Below, in pieces: positions 43,528-52,159 of a stretch of DNA of 53,827 nt (position 1 is the stretch's first letter; every line of letters begins with the position of its first letter). The notes beneath the pieces were generated by a model. That model made no database searches. It was not told the DNA's origin and saw nothing but the letters and a program-made list of their open reading frames with translations. The DNA is from Bacteroidota bacterium (GTDB lineage: Bacteria; Bacteroidota; Ignavibacteria; SZUA-365), in assembly GCA_003246455.1 (NCBI GenBank), contig QKAF01000107.1, positions 1-53,827 of the forward strand, in the 5' to 3' direction. Position numbers and translations under genes: made by a program.

Positions 43528-44868
43528 TCACTCTGCGGTCGACAGCAGCCTGTGAAACGCTTCGTCGCGGCGATGGAACGGAAAGCGGTTCCGCTCATCG
43601 TCCAGCATCCGCCTGATGCGTTCGTTGCCGAGATTGCCCGGACTGCCCACGTGGGTAGACTGCGGCGCCGCGGGAACGGTGAAGCTGCCGTTCCGCAGTT
43701 CCTCGGCAATTTCACGATACGCATCGCGGAACGGAATCCCTGCCTGTACGCGCTGCTGAATCGCGTCGACGCTGAACACGTCGCGATATCGGGGGTCGTC
43801 GAGTACACCGTTTTCCACCACAAGGAAATCGACCGCGTACGCGGCGATATCGAGGCATTCCTGCAGGTCGTCCAGCGCAGGGAAGAGCAGTTCCTTGATG
43901 ATCTGCAGATCGCGATGGTAGCCCGAGGGAAGATTCGTCAGAATGATCGCGATGTCGTTGGGTACGGACTGCATCCGGTTGCATCGTGCGCGGATCAGTT
44001 CGAAAACGTCCGGATTGCGCTTGTGCGGCATGATGCTCGATCCGGTGGTGATTTCCTCCCTGAGACGCAGGAAGGCGTAATTGCCCGATGCATACATGCA
44101 GACATCCGCGGCGAATCTCGCCAGTGTAGCCGCGACGGAAGCGAACGCCTGTGCCGCGATCCGCTCGCTCTTCCCTCTGCTGAGCTGTGCGTCGATGGCG
44201 TTGACGTGCATGCTCTCGAAACCGAGCAGTTCTGTCGTTCTGTCGCGGTCGATAGGAAATGCAGTCCCGTATCCCGCCGCGGAGCCGAGCGGATTGCGGT
44301 CGGCAATGCGATATGCTGCATGCAGCGTGATGAGATCCTCAGCCAGGCTCTCCGCGTGCGCGGCGAACCACTGGCCGAATGAAGAAGGCATGGCCGCCTG
44401 CCCGTGCGTGTATCCCGGGATCTTCGCCTCCGCGTACCGGTCGCTGCAATCGAGCAGAATCTGTGCCAGCTTCACCGTCCCGTCGACAACCGCTCGTATC
44501 GCGTCACGCAGAAAGAGTTTCACGTCCACCAGCACCTGGTCGTTGCGCGAACGCGCCGTATGGATCTGCTTCCCGGCTTCTCCCGCGCTGCGAATCAGCT
44601 GCATTTCGATCTGCGAATGAACGTCTTCCACGCCGTCCTCGATGCGGAAGGAGCCGTCCTTCACCGAGGTATGCACCGCGTGCAGGCCTTTGGCGACGGC
44701 GGTCCATGCATTCTCGCTCAGCAGTCCGCATTCATGCAGCATCCGCGCATGCGCCAGGGATCCGAGGACGTCGTATTCCGCCAGACGCAGGTCGTACTGC
44801 GGGTCCCTGCCGATCGTAAATGCCTGCACCCTGCTGTCTGTCGTACCGCCTTTTTCCCAGAGTTTCAT
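43528..44868 (-). CDS. argH: Argininosuccinate lyase
   Basis: The 446-aa enzyme splits argininosuccinate into arginine and fumarate, the last step of arginine synthesis. It has the fumarase/aspartase superfamily signature GSSIMPHKRNPD (about residues 270-285) with the catalytic serine, and conserved THGQAAMPSSF and TARSRNDQV segments for the substrate. Length matches bacterial ArgH (about 450-460 aa). It is the last gene of the operon. Its start codon overlaps the upstream argE-like stop by 4 bp (ATGA) and is preceded by GGAG. Confidence 0.97.
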   Translation of the reverse strand: MKLWEKGGTTDSRVQAFTIGRDPQYDLRLAEYDVLGSLAHARMLHECGLLSENAWTAVAKGLHAVHTSVKDGSFRIEDGVEDVHSQIEMQLIRSAGEAGKQIHTARSRNDQVLVDVKLFLRDAIRAVVDGTVKLAQILLDCSDRYAEAKIPGYTHGQAAMPSSFGQWFAAHAESLAEDLITLHAAYRIADRNPLGSAAGYGTAFPIDRDRTTELLGFESMHVNAIDAQLSRGKSERIAAQAFASVAATLARFAADVCMYASGNYAFLRLREEITTGSSIMPHKRNPDVFELIRARCNRMQSVPNDIAIILTNLPSGYHRDLQIIKELLFPALDDLQECLDIAAYAVDFLVVENGVLDDPRYRDVFSVDAIQQRVQAGIPFRDAYREIAEELRNGSFTVPAAPQSTHVGSPGNLGNERIRRMLDDERNRFPFHRRDEAFHRLLSTAE

Positions 44869-45929
44869 CTGATTTTCTCCGCGTATCGTTCGAGTAGGGC
44901 CTTATAAATTTTCAATCCGCGTTCGAGTTCTTCGATCGTGATGTACTCGCCTGCCGTATGCGAGCGTTCCGACATTCCCGGGCCGATCTTGACCGACGGG
45001 ATGCTCAGAAGCGCCTGGTCCGACATCGTCGGAGAAGCGAAGCACCGAAGTCCGAGATCCTGCGCGGCTGCGACAACAGGATGATCACTGTCGATCGCGG
45101 AAGGCCGCAGCCGCATGGAGCGAGGCTGCACCTCGGACTGAAGGTGCGTGCGCAGGTCGGCGAGAATTTCTTCATGTGCGTAGGCGTCCGTGACACGAAC
45201 GTCGACGACGAAACGACACGTATCGGGCACGACATTGTGCTGTGTTCCCGCTTCGATCTGCGTGACGGTCATCTTCACAGGACCGAGAAGTTCGGATTCC
45301 CGAGGGAAACGATACCCTTCAATCCACGCGATATCGCGCATTGCGATGGAGATCGCGTTGATGCCCGTCGAACGCGCGGCATGTCCCGAAACGCCGCGTG
45401 CCGTGCAGTCGAGCACCATGAGCCCCTTCTCCGCCACGGCCAGCGCCATATCCGTCGGTTCGCCGACAATGGCGAATGCGACGGGACCGACGTCGTCCAT
45501 GATCGAGGCGACGCCTCCCGCGCCCGCTATTTCTTCCTCGGCGCTGAGCGCGAGCAGCAGGTTGAAAGGCAGATCCTTTCGTGCATGCATATCGAGAAAA
45601 GTCATGCTGAGCGCCACGACGCATCCCCCGGCGTCATTGCTTCCGAGGCCGATGAGTTTCCCGTCCTCCAGTCGCGGATCGAACGGATCGCCGTCCCACG
45701 ACGAAACCGGCCGCACGGTATCGTGATGGGAGCAGAGCATCACGGTCGGTTTGTCCTGCGAATACGCCGCCCCGCGGACCCAGAGATTGTTGCCGCTTCG
45801 CCGGACCTCGAGACCGCGCGAGGAGAGCCACAGGTTCAGGAGGCTGGCGGTATCCTGTTCCTCGCGGCTGAACGACGGCGTCTGGATAAGATCGCGCAGG
45901 AGCGAAATGGCGGTGTCGATCTGCGTCAT
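44865..45929 (-). CDS. argE: M20-family N-acyl-ornithine/citrulline deacylase (ArgE-like)
   Basis: The 354-aa zinc peptidase-family protein would remove the N-acyl group from N-acetyl- or N-succinyl-citrulline (or ornithine). It has the M20 metal-site sequences LCSHHDTVRPVSSWDGDPF (His and Asp), the bridging GLGSNDAGG motif, SAEEEIAGAGG with the catalytic Glu, and a dimerisation domain (about 170-280). Because the operon encodes an N-acylornithine carbamoyltransferase, the substrate is probably an acylcitrulline. The start at 45929 overlaps the argB stop (ATGA) and has GAGG 7 nt upstream; a GTG at 45947 is less plausible. Confidence 0.9.
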   Translation of the reverse strand: MTQIDTAISLLRDLIQTPSFSREEQDTASLLNLWLSSRGLEVRRSGNNLWVRGAAYSQDKPTVMLCSHHDTVRPVSSWDGDPFDPRLEDGKLIGLGSNDAGGCVVALSMTFLDMHARKDLPFNLLLALSAEEEIAGAGGVASIMDDVGPVAFAIVGEPTDMALAVAEKGLMVLDCTARGVSGHAARSTGINAISIAMRDIAWIEGYRFPRESELLGPVKMTVTQIEAGTQHNVVPDTCRFVVDVRVTDAYAHEEILADLRTHLQSEVQPRSMRLRPSAIDSDHPVVAAAQDLGLRCFASPTMSDQALLSIPSVKIGPGMSERSHTAGEYITIEELERGLKIYKALLERYAEKIR

Positions 45930-46711
45930 GTCCGCACCTCGGTCCACGGGCCTGTCCCGCCTTCAGCCGCCGCGGCGATGTGTTCGACCGCGCAGAGAAT
46001 CACCCGTTCGACACCGGCATTTTTCGCTTCGAATGCGCTGTGCAGTTTCGGCAGCATGCCGTCACGGATGACGCCATCGGCAGTGAGCTGCTCTGCCAGC
46101 GGAAGCGAGATCACCGGCAGGATGCGGCCCTCACGGTCGCGCACTCCGCCGGAATCGAAGCAGAATAGCAGCTGCACCGGCAGGGCGGATGCAAGCGCCG
46201 ACGCGATGGAGGACGCGATCGAATCCGCATTGGTGTTCAGGAGCGCCCCTTCCCCGTCGTGCGTCAGCGGAGCCACGACCGGAACCGAATGCACGTCAAG
46301 CAGTGCGCGAACGGCATCGACATTCACGGTGACGATATCCCCCACATGGCCGTAATCGATCTCGCCGACGGGACGTCTCCGTGCGCGAATGAGATCGAAA
46401 TCGGCGCCGGTGACACCGCAGGCATTGCATCCGCGTCCCTGCAGCTCCGCGACGACCGTGCGATTCACCAATCCGCCATACACCATCGTAACGACATCCA
46501 GCGTCGGACGGTCGGTGACGCGGCGTCCGTCAATCAGCTGCGGCACGATGCCGAGACGTTCCGCCATCGCGGTTGCGGTGCGGCCGCCGCCATGCACGAG
46601 CACCCGGGCGCCATGCAGCGCCGCGAAACCGGTCAAAGCCGCGGCGCGGGCTGCCGGATCTTCCAGGATATTGCCTCCGAGCTTGACGATCGTGAGCGCC
46701 GATTTCGTCAT
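45926..46711 (-). CDS. argB: N-acylglutamate kinase (acetylglutamate kinase family)
   Basis: The 261-aa kinase phosphorylates N-acetyl- (or N-succinyl-) glutamate. It has the amino-acid kinase glycine loop KLGGNIL, VHGGGRTATA and NTNADSIAS motifs. The sequence has the compact form typical of Bacteroidetes. In that phylum argB and the carbamoyltransferase may use the succinyl series, so the acyl group is not settled. The gene lies 3 bp after the argF' stop, so translation is probably coupled. The stop overlaps the argE start. Confidence 0.93.
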   Translation of the reverse strand: MTKSALTIVKLGGNILEDPAARAAALTGFAALHGARVLVHGGGRTATAMAERLGIVPQLIDGRRVTDRPTLDVVTMVYGGLVNRTVVAELQGRGCNACGVTGADFDLIRARRRPVGEIDYGHVGDIVTVNVDAVRALLDVHSVPVVAPLTHDGEGALLNTNADSIASSIASALASALPVQLLFCFDSGGVRDREGRILPVISLPLAEQLTADGVIRDGMLPKLHSAFEAKNAGVERVILCAVEHIAAAAEGGTGPWTEVRT

Positions 46712-46714
46712 GGC

Positions 46715-47662
46715 CTACAATGCCTCCAGCATACGCTTGAGTACGGCCTGTGCGGACCAGATCCGATTGCCCGCCTGCTGGAGGACAACCGAGGCAGGAC
46801 TGTCGAGCACGGCGTCATCCGCCACCACGTTGCGACGGACAGGCAGACAGTGCATGAAGCGTGCATCGGCGGTTGCAGCCATTTTTTCCGCGGTCACCAT
46901 CCACGCCGGATCGTGGCGCAGAATCTTCCCGTACTGGGAATAGCTCGACCAGTTCTTCGCATAGACGAAGTGCGCACCCGACAGTGCCGCCGCCTGGTCG
47001 TACTCCACCGCTGTATCCCGCATGAACTCGGGCGAGAGTTCGTATCCTTCCGGATGCGTCACCACCAGATCGACTTCCCGCCGCTGCATCCATTCGACGA
47101 AGGAGTTGGGAACGGCCTGCGGAAGTGCCCGCGGATGCGGCGCCCAGGTCAGCACGACTTTCGGGCGGCGAACCGTCCGCAGCTCTTCGATGGTCACGCA
47201 GTCGGCGAGCGACTGCAGCGGATGGCGGGTCGCGGATTCGAGGCTGACGACCGGACGACCGCTGAAGCGCACCATGCTGCTGATGACTGCTTCCCGCTCG
47301 TCGTCCTCCCGGTCCTTCAGGGAGGGAAATGCACGGACCCCGATGATATCGCAGTATTCACCGAGCACGCCCGCGGCCTCCCGGATATGTTCCGCCGATC
47401 CGCCGTCCATGACCGTTCCGTCCGCGAATTCGAGCTGCCACGCATCCTGCCCGGTGTTGAGCACGATGACCTGCATTCCAAGATTCTGCGCCGCACGCTG
47501 CGTGCTGAGCCGCGTCCGCAGACTCGAGTTGAAGAACACCAGGCCGATGGTACGGTGCCGTCCCAGTTCCTCAGATGAAAAGGGTGACGCCTTCTGCCGC
47601 AGCGCCTCCGCGACCAGGGCGTCAACATCATCGACATCGTGTACGGAGAGGAACTGCTTCAT
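46715..47662 (-). CDS. argF': N-acylornithine carbamoyltransferase (AOTCase/SOTCase family)
   Basis: The 315-aa protein transfers carbamoyl from carbamoyl phosphate to an N-acylated ornithine. It has the carbamoyl-phosphate site FFNSSLRTRLS (Ser-x-Arg-Thr), and the HPLQS and FMHCLPVRRN motifs. The whole sequence is close to the Bacteroides fragilis N-succinylornithine enzyme as I remember it. Residue 90 decides acyl specificity: Pro in the succinyl enzyme and Glu in the Xanthomonas acetyl enzyme. Here residue 90 is Ala (DGGSAEHI). The gene starts with AAGGAG 7 nt upstream and its start overlaps the argD stop by 4 bp. Confidence 0.93.
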   Translation of the reverse strand: MKQFLSVHDVDDVDALVAEALRQKASPFSSEELGRHRTIGLVFFNSSLRTRLSTQRAAQNLGMQVIVLNTGQDAWQLEFADGTVMDGGSAEHIREAAGVLGEYCDIIGVRAFPSLKDREDDEREAVISSMVRFSGRPVVSLESATRHPLQSLADCVTIEELRTVRRPKVVLTWAPHPRALPQAVPNSFVEWMQRREVDLVVTHPEGYELSPEFMRDTAVEYDQAAALSGAHFVYAKNWSSYSQYGKILRHDPAWMVTAEKMAATADARFMHCLPVRRNVVADDAVLDSPASVVLQQAGNRIWSAQAVLKRMLEAL

Positions 47663-48813
47663 TCGGTTGCTCCTTGAGTGTTCATGGTATGCAGGGCGGC
47701 TGCGATTGCAGCTGCCAGTTCAGCGGCATGTGCCCGCGTGAAGGTCAGCGGGGGCAGCAGGCGTACCGTTGCCGGGCCTCCTCCTCCGCCGGTAAGAATG
47801 GCGTGATCCCGTATCAGCGCAGCACGCAGCGCAGCGGCAGGTACGGCGGCGTCGAAGCCAATCATGAGGCCTCTGCCACGCACCTGCGAGACGCCGTCAA
47901 TCGAGGCGAGTTCGGCCATGAGCGCGGCCCCGACCTCGGCGGCGGATGCCTGAAGCGACTCCGCATCGAGCACTTCCACAACCGACAGGGCTGCGGCGCA
48001 GGCAAGCTGTCCTCCGCCGAAGGTAGTCCCGAGCATCCCATGCGAGGCAGCAATGGACGGTGCGATCAGCACGCCGGCAACGGGAAATCCATTCCCCATT
48101 CCCTTCGCCATCGTGACGATGTCGGCGTCGATGCCGAATTCCTGATGCGCGAAGAACCAACCGCTGCGTCCGAACCCGGACTGAACTTCATCCAGGATGA
48201 GAAGCGCTCCATGCGCGCTTGCCAGCGATCGAAGCCGGCGCATGAATTCTGCCTCCACTTCACGGATGCCGGCAACTCCCTGGATTCCTTCGATGATCGC
48301 CGCTGCGAAATCGTGGGAAGCGAACGCTGCTTCCAGGGCTTCGAAATCGTTCAGCCGGACAAACACCACTTCGTGACCCGCGTTGTACGGCGCGGCGATG
48401 GCGGGATTGTCAGTGACGGCGATTGCGCCGGAGGTTCGGCCGTGAAACGCACCCGTGAACGCGAGCACACTGCGCCGTCCGGTATGAAAGGAAGCCAGCT
48501 TGAGTGCATTCTCATTGGCTTCCGCACCCGAATTGCAGAAGAAAATCCGGTGATCGGGATAGCCGCATATGGCCTCGAGCCTGGCGGCGTATTCCTCCTG
48601 CAGCCCATTCGGAAAAGCGTTGCTGTAAAACGGCAGCTGCTCCAGCTGCTCCCCGATTCGCCGGACGAAGCGCGGGTGCGCGTGGCCGATCGATATGACC
48701 GCATGGCCTCCGTAACAGTCGAGGTAGCGCCGTCCCGCGGCATCCCATACATGCACATCCTTTCCGCGAACCAGCGGAACATCGAAACGGGGGTAAACAT
48801 CGAAGAGCTTCAT
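47659..48813 (-). CDS. argD: N-acylornithine aminotransferase
   Basis: The 384-aa class III PLP aminotransferase converts N-acyl-glutamate semialdehyde and glutamate to N-acyl-ornithine and 2-oxoglutarate. Landmarks are FFCNSGAEANENALKLA (about 90-105), the FTGAFHGRTSG loop, the Asp in LILDEVQSGFGR, and the PLP Schiff-base lysine in MAKGMGNGFP. The start at 48813 is the second of two adjacent ATGs; GAGG is 5 nt away, and it begins just after the argC stop. Its own stop overlaps the argF' start. Confidence 0.95.
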   Translation of the reverse strand: MKLFDVYPRFDVPLVRGKDVHVWDAAGRRYLDCYGGHAVISIGHAHPRFVRRIGEQLEQLPFYSNAFPNGLQEEYAARLEAICGYPDHRIFFCNSGAEANENALKLASFHTGRRSVLAFTGAFHGRTSGAIAVTDNPAIAAPYNAGHEVVFVRLNDFEALEAAFASHDFAAAIIEGIQGVAGIREVEAEFMRRLRSLASAHGALLILDEVQSGFGRSGWFFAHQEFGIDADIVTMAKGMGNGFPVAGVLIAPSIAASHGMLGTTFGGGQLACAAALSVVEVLDAESLQASAAEVGAALMAELASIDGVSQVRGRGLMIGFDAAVPAAALRAALIRDHAILTGGGGGPATVRLLPPLTFTRAHAAELAAAIAAALHTMNTQGATE

Positions 48814-48820
48814 CATTACC

Positions 48821-49798
48821 TCAGAACGCGCTCGCCTTGAGACGCAGTCCGCTGCGTTCGTCAAGTCCGAACAGGATATTCATATTCTGCACCGCCTGTC
48901 CGGCAGCGCCTTTGAGCAGGTTGTCGATGACCGAGACCGCCACGCACATTCCGTCGATGACTTCCACGGAGATGAGGCAGCGGTTCGTATTCACCACCTG
49001 TTTGATCGACGGACTGTCCGCGACGACGGAGACGAACGGATGTTCGTCGTACGCACGGCGGTACAGCACGCGGGCTTCTTCCGTCGATCCGTCGAATTGC
49101 GTATAGCTGGTGGCAATGATGCCGCGAGTGAACGGACCGCGATAGGGGACGAAATAATGCCGGCCCTCGTATCCCGGCTGCAGCCGAACCATCGTCTCCC
49201 GCATTTCAGCGAGATGCGAATGCGTGAACGCACTGTAGACCTGCATGTTGTCGTGACGCCAGGAATAATGCAGCGTCTCCGCCTGCGCGCGTCCGGCACC
49301 GGTGGACCCGGTCACGGCACTCGTGTGGATATCGCTCGTCACCTTCCCCATCTGCAGAAGCGGCAGCAGTCCGAGCTGGATGGCGGTGGCGAAACACCCC
49401 GGGTTGGCGATATGCATGCCCGCCGCTCGCGCGGTGCGCAGCTGTTCGCGCACGAGTTCCGGGAGTCCGTAGACAAAGCGTGTATCCGCCGCGCTTCGAT
49501 GATCGCGGCTCAGGTCGATGATGGTGCAACCGCTCGGCGGAGGATTCGAAGTCAGGAACCCCGCGGCTTCCCCGTGCGGGAGGCAGAGAAACAGGACATC
49601 CGTGTCCGGTGACAGCGTCTCGCCGAATACCAGGTCCGGGAGATCCGACATCCCGTCATGCACTCGCGAGAGCGGTGCCCCGGCATGCGACCTGCTGAGA
49701 ACGGAGACGACCGTCACATCCGGATGAACCGCGAGAAGACGCAGCAGTTCCCCTGCGGCGAATCCGCTTCCCCCGGCGACTGAGGCCCTAATCTTCAT
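48821..49798 (-). CDS. argC: N-acyl-gamma-glutamyl-phosphate reductase
   Basis: The 325-aa NADPH-dependent reductase makes N-acyl-glutamate semialdehyde. It has the Rossmann start VAGGSGFAAGELLRLL, the catalytic Cys in NPGCFATA (about residue 135) and the AVTGSTGAG loop. Length is typical (about 320-345). GGAG lies 6 nt from the start. It overlaps the end of argG by 11 bp, so the genes are translationally linked. Confidence 0.96.
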   Translation of the reverse strand: MKIRASVAGGSGFAAGELLRLLAVHPDVTVVSVLSRSHAGAPLSRVHDGMSDLPDLVFGETLSPDTDVLFLCLPHGEAAGFLTSNPPPSGCTIIDLSRDHRSAADTRFVYGLPELVREQLRTARAAGMHIANPGCFATAIQLGLLPLLQMGKVTSDIHTSAVTGSTGAGRAQAETLHYSWRHDNMQVYSAFTHSHLAEMRETMVRLQPGYEGRHYFVPYRGPFTRGIIATSYTQFDGSTEEARVLYRRAYDEHPFVSVVADSPSIKQVVNTNRCLISVEVIDGMCVAVSVIDNLLKGAAGQAVQNMNILFGLDERSGLRLKASAF

Positions 49799-50996
49799 GC
49801 GGGTCTCCGTTGACGCTCACGTACATCATGAGCTGGTTCGAGTAGATGCGCGAAAATCCACGCACGTCATCCCCCGTCCACAGGGTGTTGCTCTCGCCAT
49901 AGGCGCCGAACTGCCCGCTCATCAGGTCGTTCGGGGATTCCACGCCCAGCACCTCGAAGCGATACGGCGCGAGCAGCAGGCGGACCCTGCCGTTGACCGT
50001 GCGCTGGGATTGCTCAAGCAATGCCTCGATATCCCTTGCGGCAGGCTCGAGGAATTGTGCTTCGTGCACAAGCGATCCGTATGTGATCGCGACCTGTTCC
50101 TTGAGCAGCTGCTGATGCCGGGTGAGCGTGTGCTTCTCCAACTGCCGATGCGCGGCGATGATCAGGTGCGGCGCGGCGGCTTCGAAGCCGACCCGGCCTT
50201 TCAACCCGATGATCGTATCGCCGACGTGCATTCCGCGTCCGACCGCATAAGGAGCGGCCTTTCCCTCCACCGCGAGGATAGCGTCGACCGGGGATTGATA
50301 CTTCCGGCCGTCGACTTCCCGCAATTCACCGTTCTCGAAACCGAGGGTGATTTCTTCACTCCCGGTTCTGGAAAGCTGCGTCGGCCATGCGTGTTCCGGC
50401 AGTGGCTCGGACGAGGTGAGCGTCTCCCGTCCCCCGACCGACGTTCCCCACAGTCCGCGGTTTATAGAGTACGCCGCCTTTTCCCAGTCCATGTGAACAC
50501 CGTGTGCCTGCAGCCACGCAATTTCTTCGTCGCGCGAGAGCCCCTGGTCACGAATCGGCGTGAGCACGTCCACCCCGGGGAGCAGAATATGAAAAACCGT
50601 GTCGAAGCGGACCTGGTCGTTCCCTGCGCCGGTGGAGCCGTGCACGATCGCTTCCGCACCGATCTCCTTTGCGTAGCGCGCGATGGCTTCCGCCTGGAAT
50701 ATCCGTTCCGCGCTCACCGAAAGCGGATAGGCATTTCCGCGAAGCACATTCCCGAAAATCAGGTACCGCACGCAGCGGCGGTAAAACTCCCCGGTGCGAT
50801 CGAGCGAGACATGCCGGGCCGCTCCGAGTTTCAGGGCGTGCTGTTCAATGTCCTGCAGCGCGGTCGTGTCGAAACCGCCGGTGTTCACCGTGACGGTGTG
50901 CACTTCGTATCCATGGTCCAACGCCATGTGCAGCGCGCAATAGGTCGTGTCGAGTCCGCCGCTGAACGCCAGGACGGCACGTTTTTTCTCAGGCAT
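49788..50996 (-). CDS. argG: Argininosuccinate synthase
   Basis: The 402-aa enzyme joins citrulline and aspartate with ATP. It has the pyrophosphate-loop motif AFSGGLDTTY (about 8-18) and the HGSTGAGNDQVRF region that contacts ATP, aspartate and citrulline. The early position in the operon fits its Bacteroidetes-type arrangement. Its 5' end overlaps the GNAT gene by 8 bp, with AGGTAAGGA ahead of the start. Confidence 0.96.
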   Translation of the reverse strand: MPEKKRAVLAFSGGLDTTYCALHMALDHGYEVHTVTVNTGGFDTTALQDIEQHALKLGAARHVSLDRTGEFYRRCVRYLIFGNVLRGNAYPLSVSAERIFQAEAIARYAKEIGAEAIVHGSTGAGNDQVRFDTVFHILLPGVDVLTPIRDQGLSRDEEIAWLQAHGVHMDWEKAAYSINRGLWGTSVGGRETLTSSEPLPEHAWPTQLSRTGSEEITLGFENGELREVDGRKYQSPVDAILAVEGKAAPYAVGRGMHVGDTIIGLKGRVGFEAAAPHLIIAAHRQLEKHTLTRHQQLLKEQVAITYGSLVHEAQFLEPAARDIEALLEQSQRTVNGRVRLLLAPYRFEVLGVESPNDLMSGQFGAYGESNTLWTGDDVRGFSRIYSNQLMMYVSVNGDPHED

Positions 50997-51699
50997 TCCT
51001 TACCTCGTGTCCGGATTTGGAAAATATGTTCTCATCGGCGGCGAACACCGCATGGTCGTCCACCAGCGGCGGATGTTCCTCCTCCTTCTCGGAGAGCGTG
51101 ATGTCGATGACATGCTTGTGGATCGCCTGCCGGATGTACGTGCGCGGATCGTCGGGATCGCACAGCATCCCCGTGCACAGGCACATCCTGCGCTGGGTCC
51201 GCTCGAGAATATCGAAATTCGGGCAGCTCCTGCAGCCGTTCCAGAACTCGTCATCATCGGTGAGTTCACTGAACGGGACCGGGACATACCCGAGATCGGT
51301 GTTGATCTTCATCACGGCATGGCTGGTCGTTATTCCGAACAGTTTCGCCTCGGGGTACTTCTCGCGCGACAGTTCGAACGCGCGCTGCTTGATGGCGCGG
51401 GCGATTCCGCTGTGCCGGTATTCCGGACGCACGATGAGCCCGGAATTCGCGACATATTTCTTCCCGCCCCAGGTCTCGATATAGCAGAAGCCGGCGAATT
51501 CCGGCAGGGCGTTCTCGTCGTGGACGGCAAACGCAATCACCGCCTTGCCTTCACGCAGCTTCGAGATGATATACTCCGGGGTACGGCGGGCGATCCCGGT
51601 TCCGCGCGCGCGCGCGGCTTCCTCTATGGAACGGCAGATTATCTCTGCGTACTCGGAGTGCCGTTCGGCACCGATCTCTATCGAAAATCTCACCGGCAT
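50989..51699 (-). CDS. GNAT acyltransferase, candidate N-acylglutamate synthase
   Basis: The 236-aa protein is the first gene of the arginine operon. It has a GNAT fold (about 20-125; GLIVRPEYRHSGIARAIKQRAF is the acyl-CoA pyrophosphate loop). A C-terminal Cys-rich segment follows: Cys156, Cys159, Cys173, Cys175 and Cys180, in GCRSCPNF and RRMCLCTGMLCDP. By position and fold it probably makes the first N-acylglutamate in place of ArgA/ArgJ, which are absent from the window. The Cys cluster may bind metal or sense redox state. The start at 51699 has AAGGA upstream; an ATG 21 codons earlier is also open. Confidence 0.85.
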   Translation of the reverse strand: MPVRFSIEIGAERHSEYAEIICRSIEEAARARGTGIARRTPEYIISKLREGKAVIAFAVHDENALPEFAGFCYIETWGGKKYVANSGLIVRPEYRHSGIARAIKQRAFELSREKYPEAKLFGITTSHAVMKINTDLGYVPVPFSELTDDDEFWNGCRSCPNFDILERTQRRMCLCTGMLCDPDDPRTYIRQAIHKHVIDITLSEKEEEHPPLVDDHAVFAADENIFSKSGHEVRNA

Positions 51700-52159
51700 G
51701 ATGTGTCCTTTGCACAAGTCACGGAGGACGTGAAAAACAGTTACCGCAGCCACGTATCGCACACGGCTGCAGACGAACGAGTTCTTGTGGGATCTGGGAT
51801 AAGGGAGAACTCAGCGACGCATGCCCGCGCGGAATGCGGCAGTCGTTCGTCGCTGGAAGGCGAGAATGCGGAGGAGGGAGGAAATGCAACGTTGTCCGTA
51901 TGTACGGAGATGGGCCATTGCGTTAGAATTGATGATCAATAATGTGGTTAAATATACGTGGCTTTATCCACAAATGGCAAGAAAAAAATATTCATTCGAT
52001 TTTTTGTGACTTTTCCCGGACTCCTGTTGTCTTCTAAGACAAAGGCACACGTTGCAACTGCCGCCTCGAAAAGAACACACACTGGAGATTGATGGATCAT
52101 TACGCTACCGCATGAACCGACGAAAGCAGAATCGATCACATCAACACATGGAGGCAGTC
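51700..52159. other. Divergent regulatory region of the arginine operon and a lipoprotein gene
   Basis: The 460-bp AT-rich gap holds the arginine promoter (51951-51980). It also holds ATTGAT-G-ATCAAT (51928-51940) just downstream of the likely start site, TGTGG...CCACA (51943-51973) straddling the -10, and TTGTCTT-CT-AAGACAA (52027-52042) nearer the lipoprotein. No textbook ArgR box was recognised. Two short overlapping ORFs were not credited. Confidence 0.5.
51951..51980 (-). promoter_or_regulatory. Candidate promoter of the arginine operon
   Basis: On the minus strand TTGCCA (51975-51980), an 18-bp spacer and TATATT (51951-51956) each match consensus at 5 of 6 positions. It predicts a ~245-nt leader before the GNAT start. 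The ATTGAT/ATCAAT palindrome at 51928-51940 would fall right at the start of the transcript. Confidence 0.55.

Noticed and set aside
51821-52009. 62-aa plus-strand frame upstream of the lipoprotein gene
   Set aside because: It crosses the candidate arginine promoter and palindromes, with no ribosome binding site or known motif.
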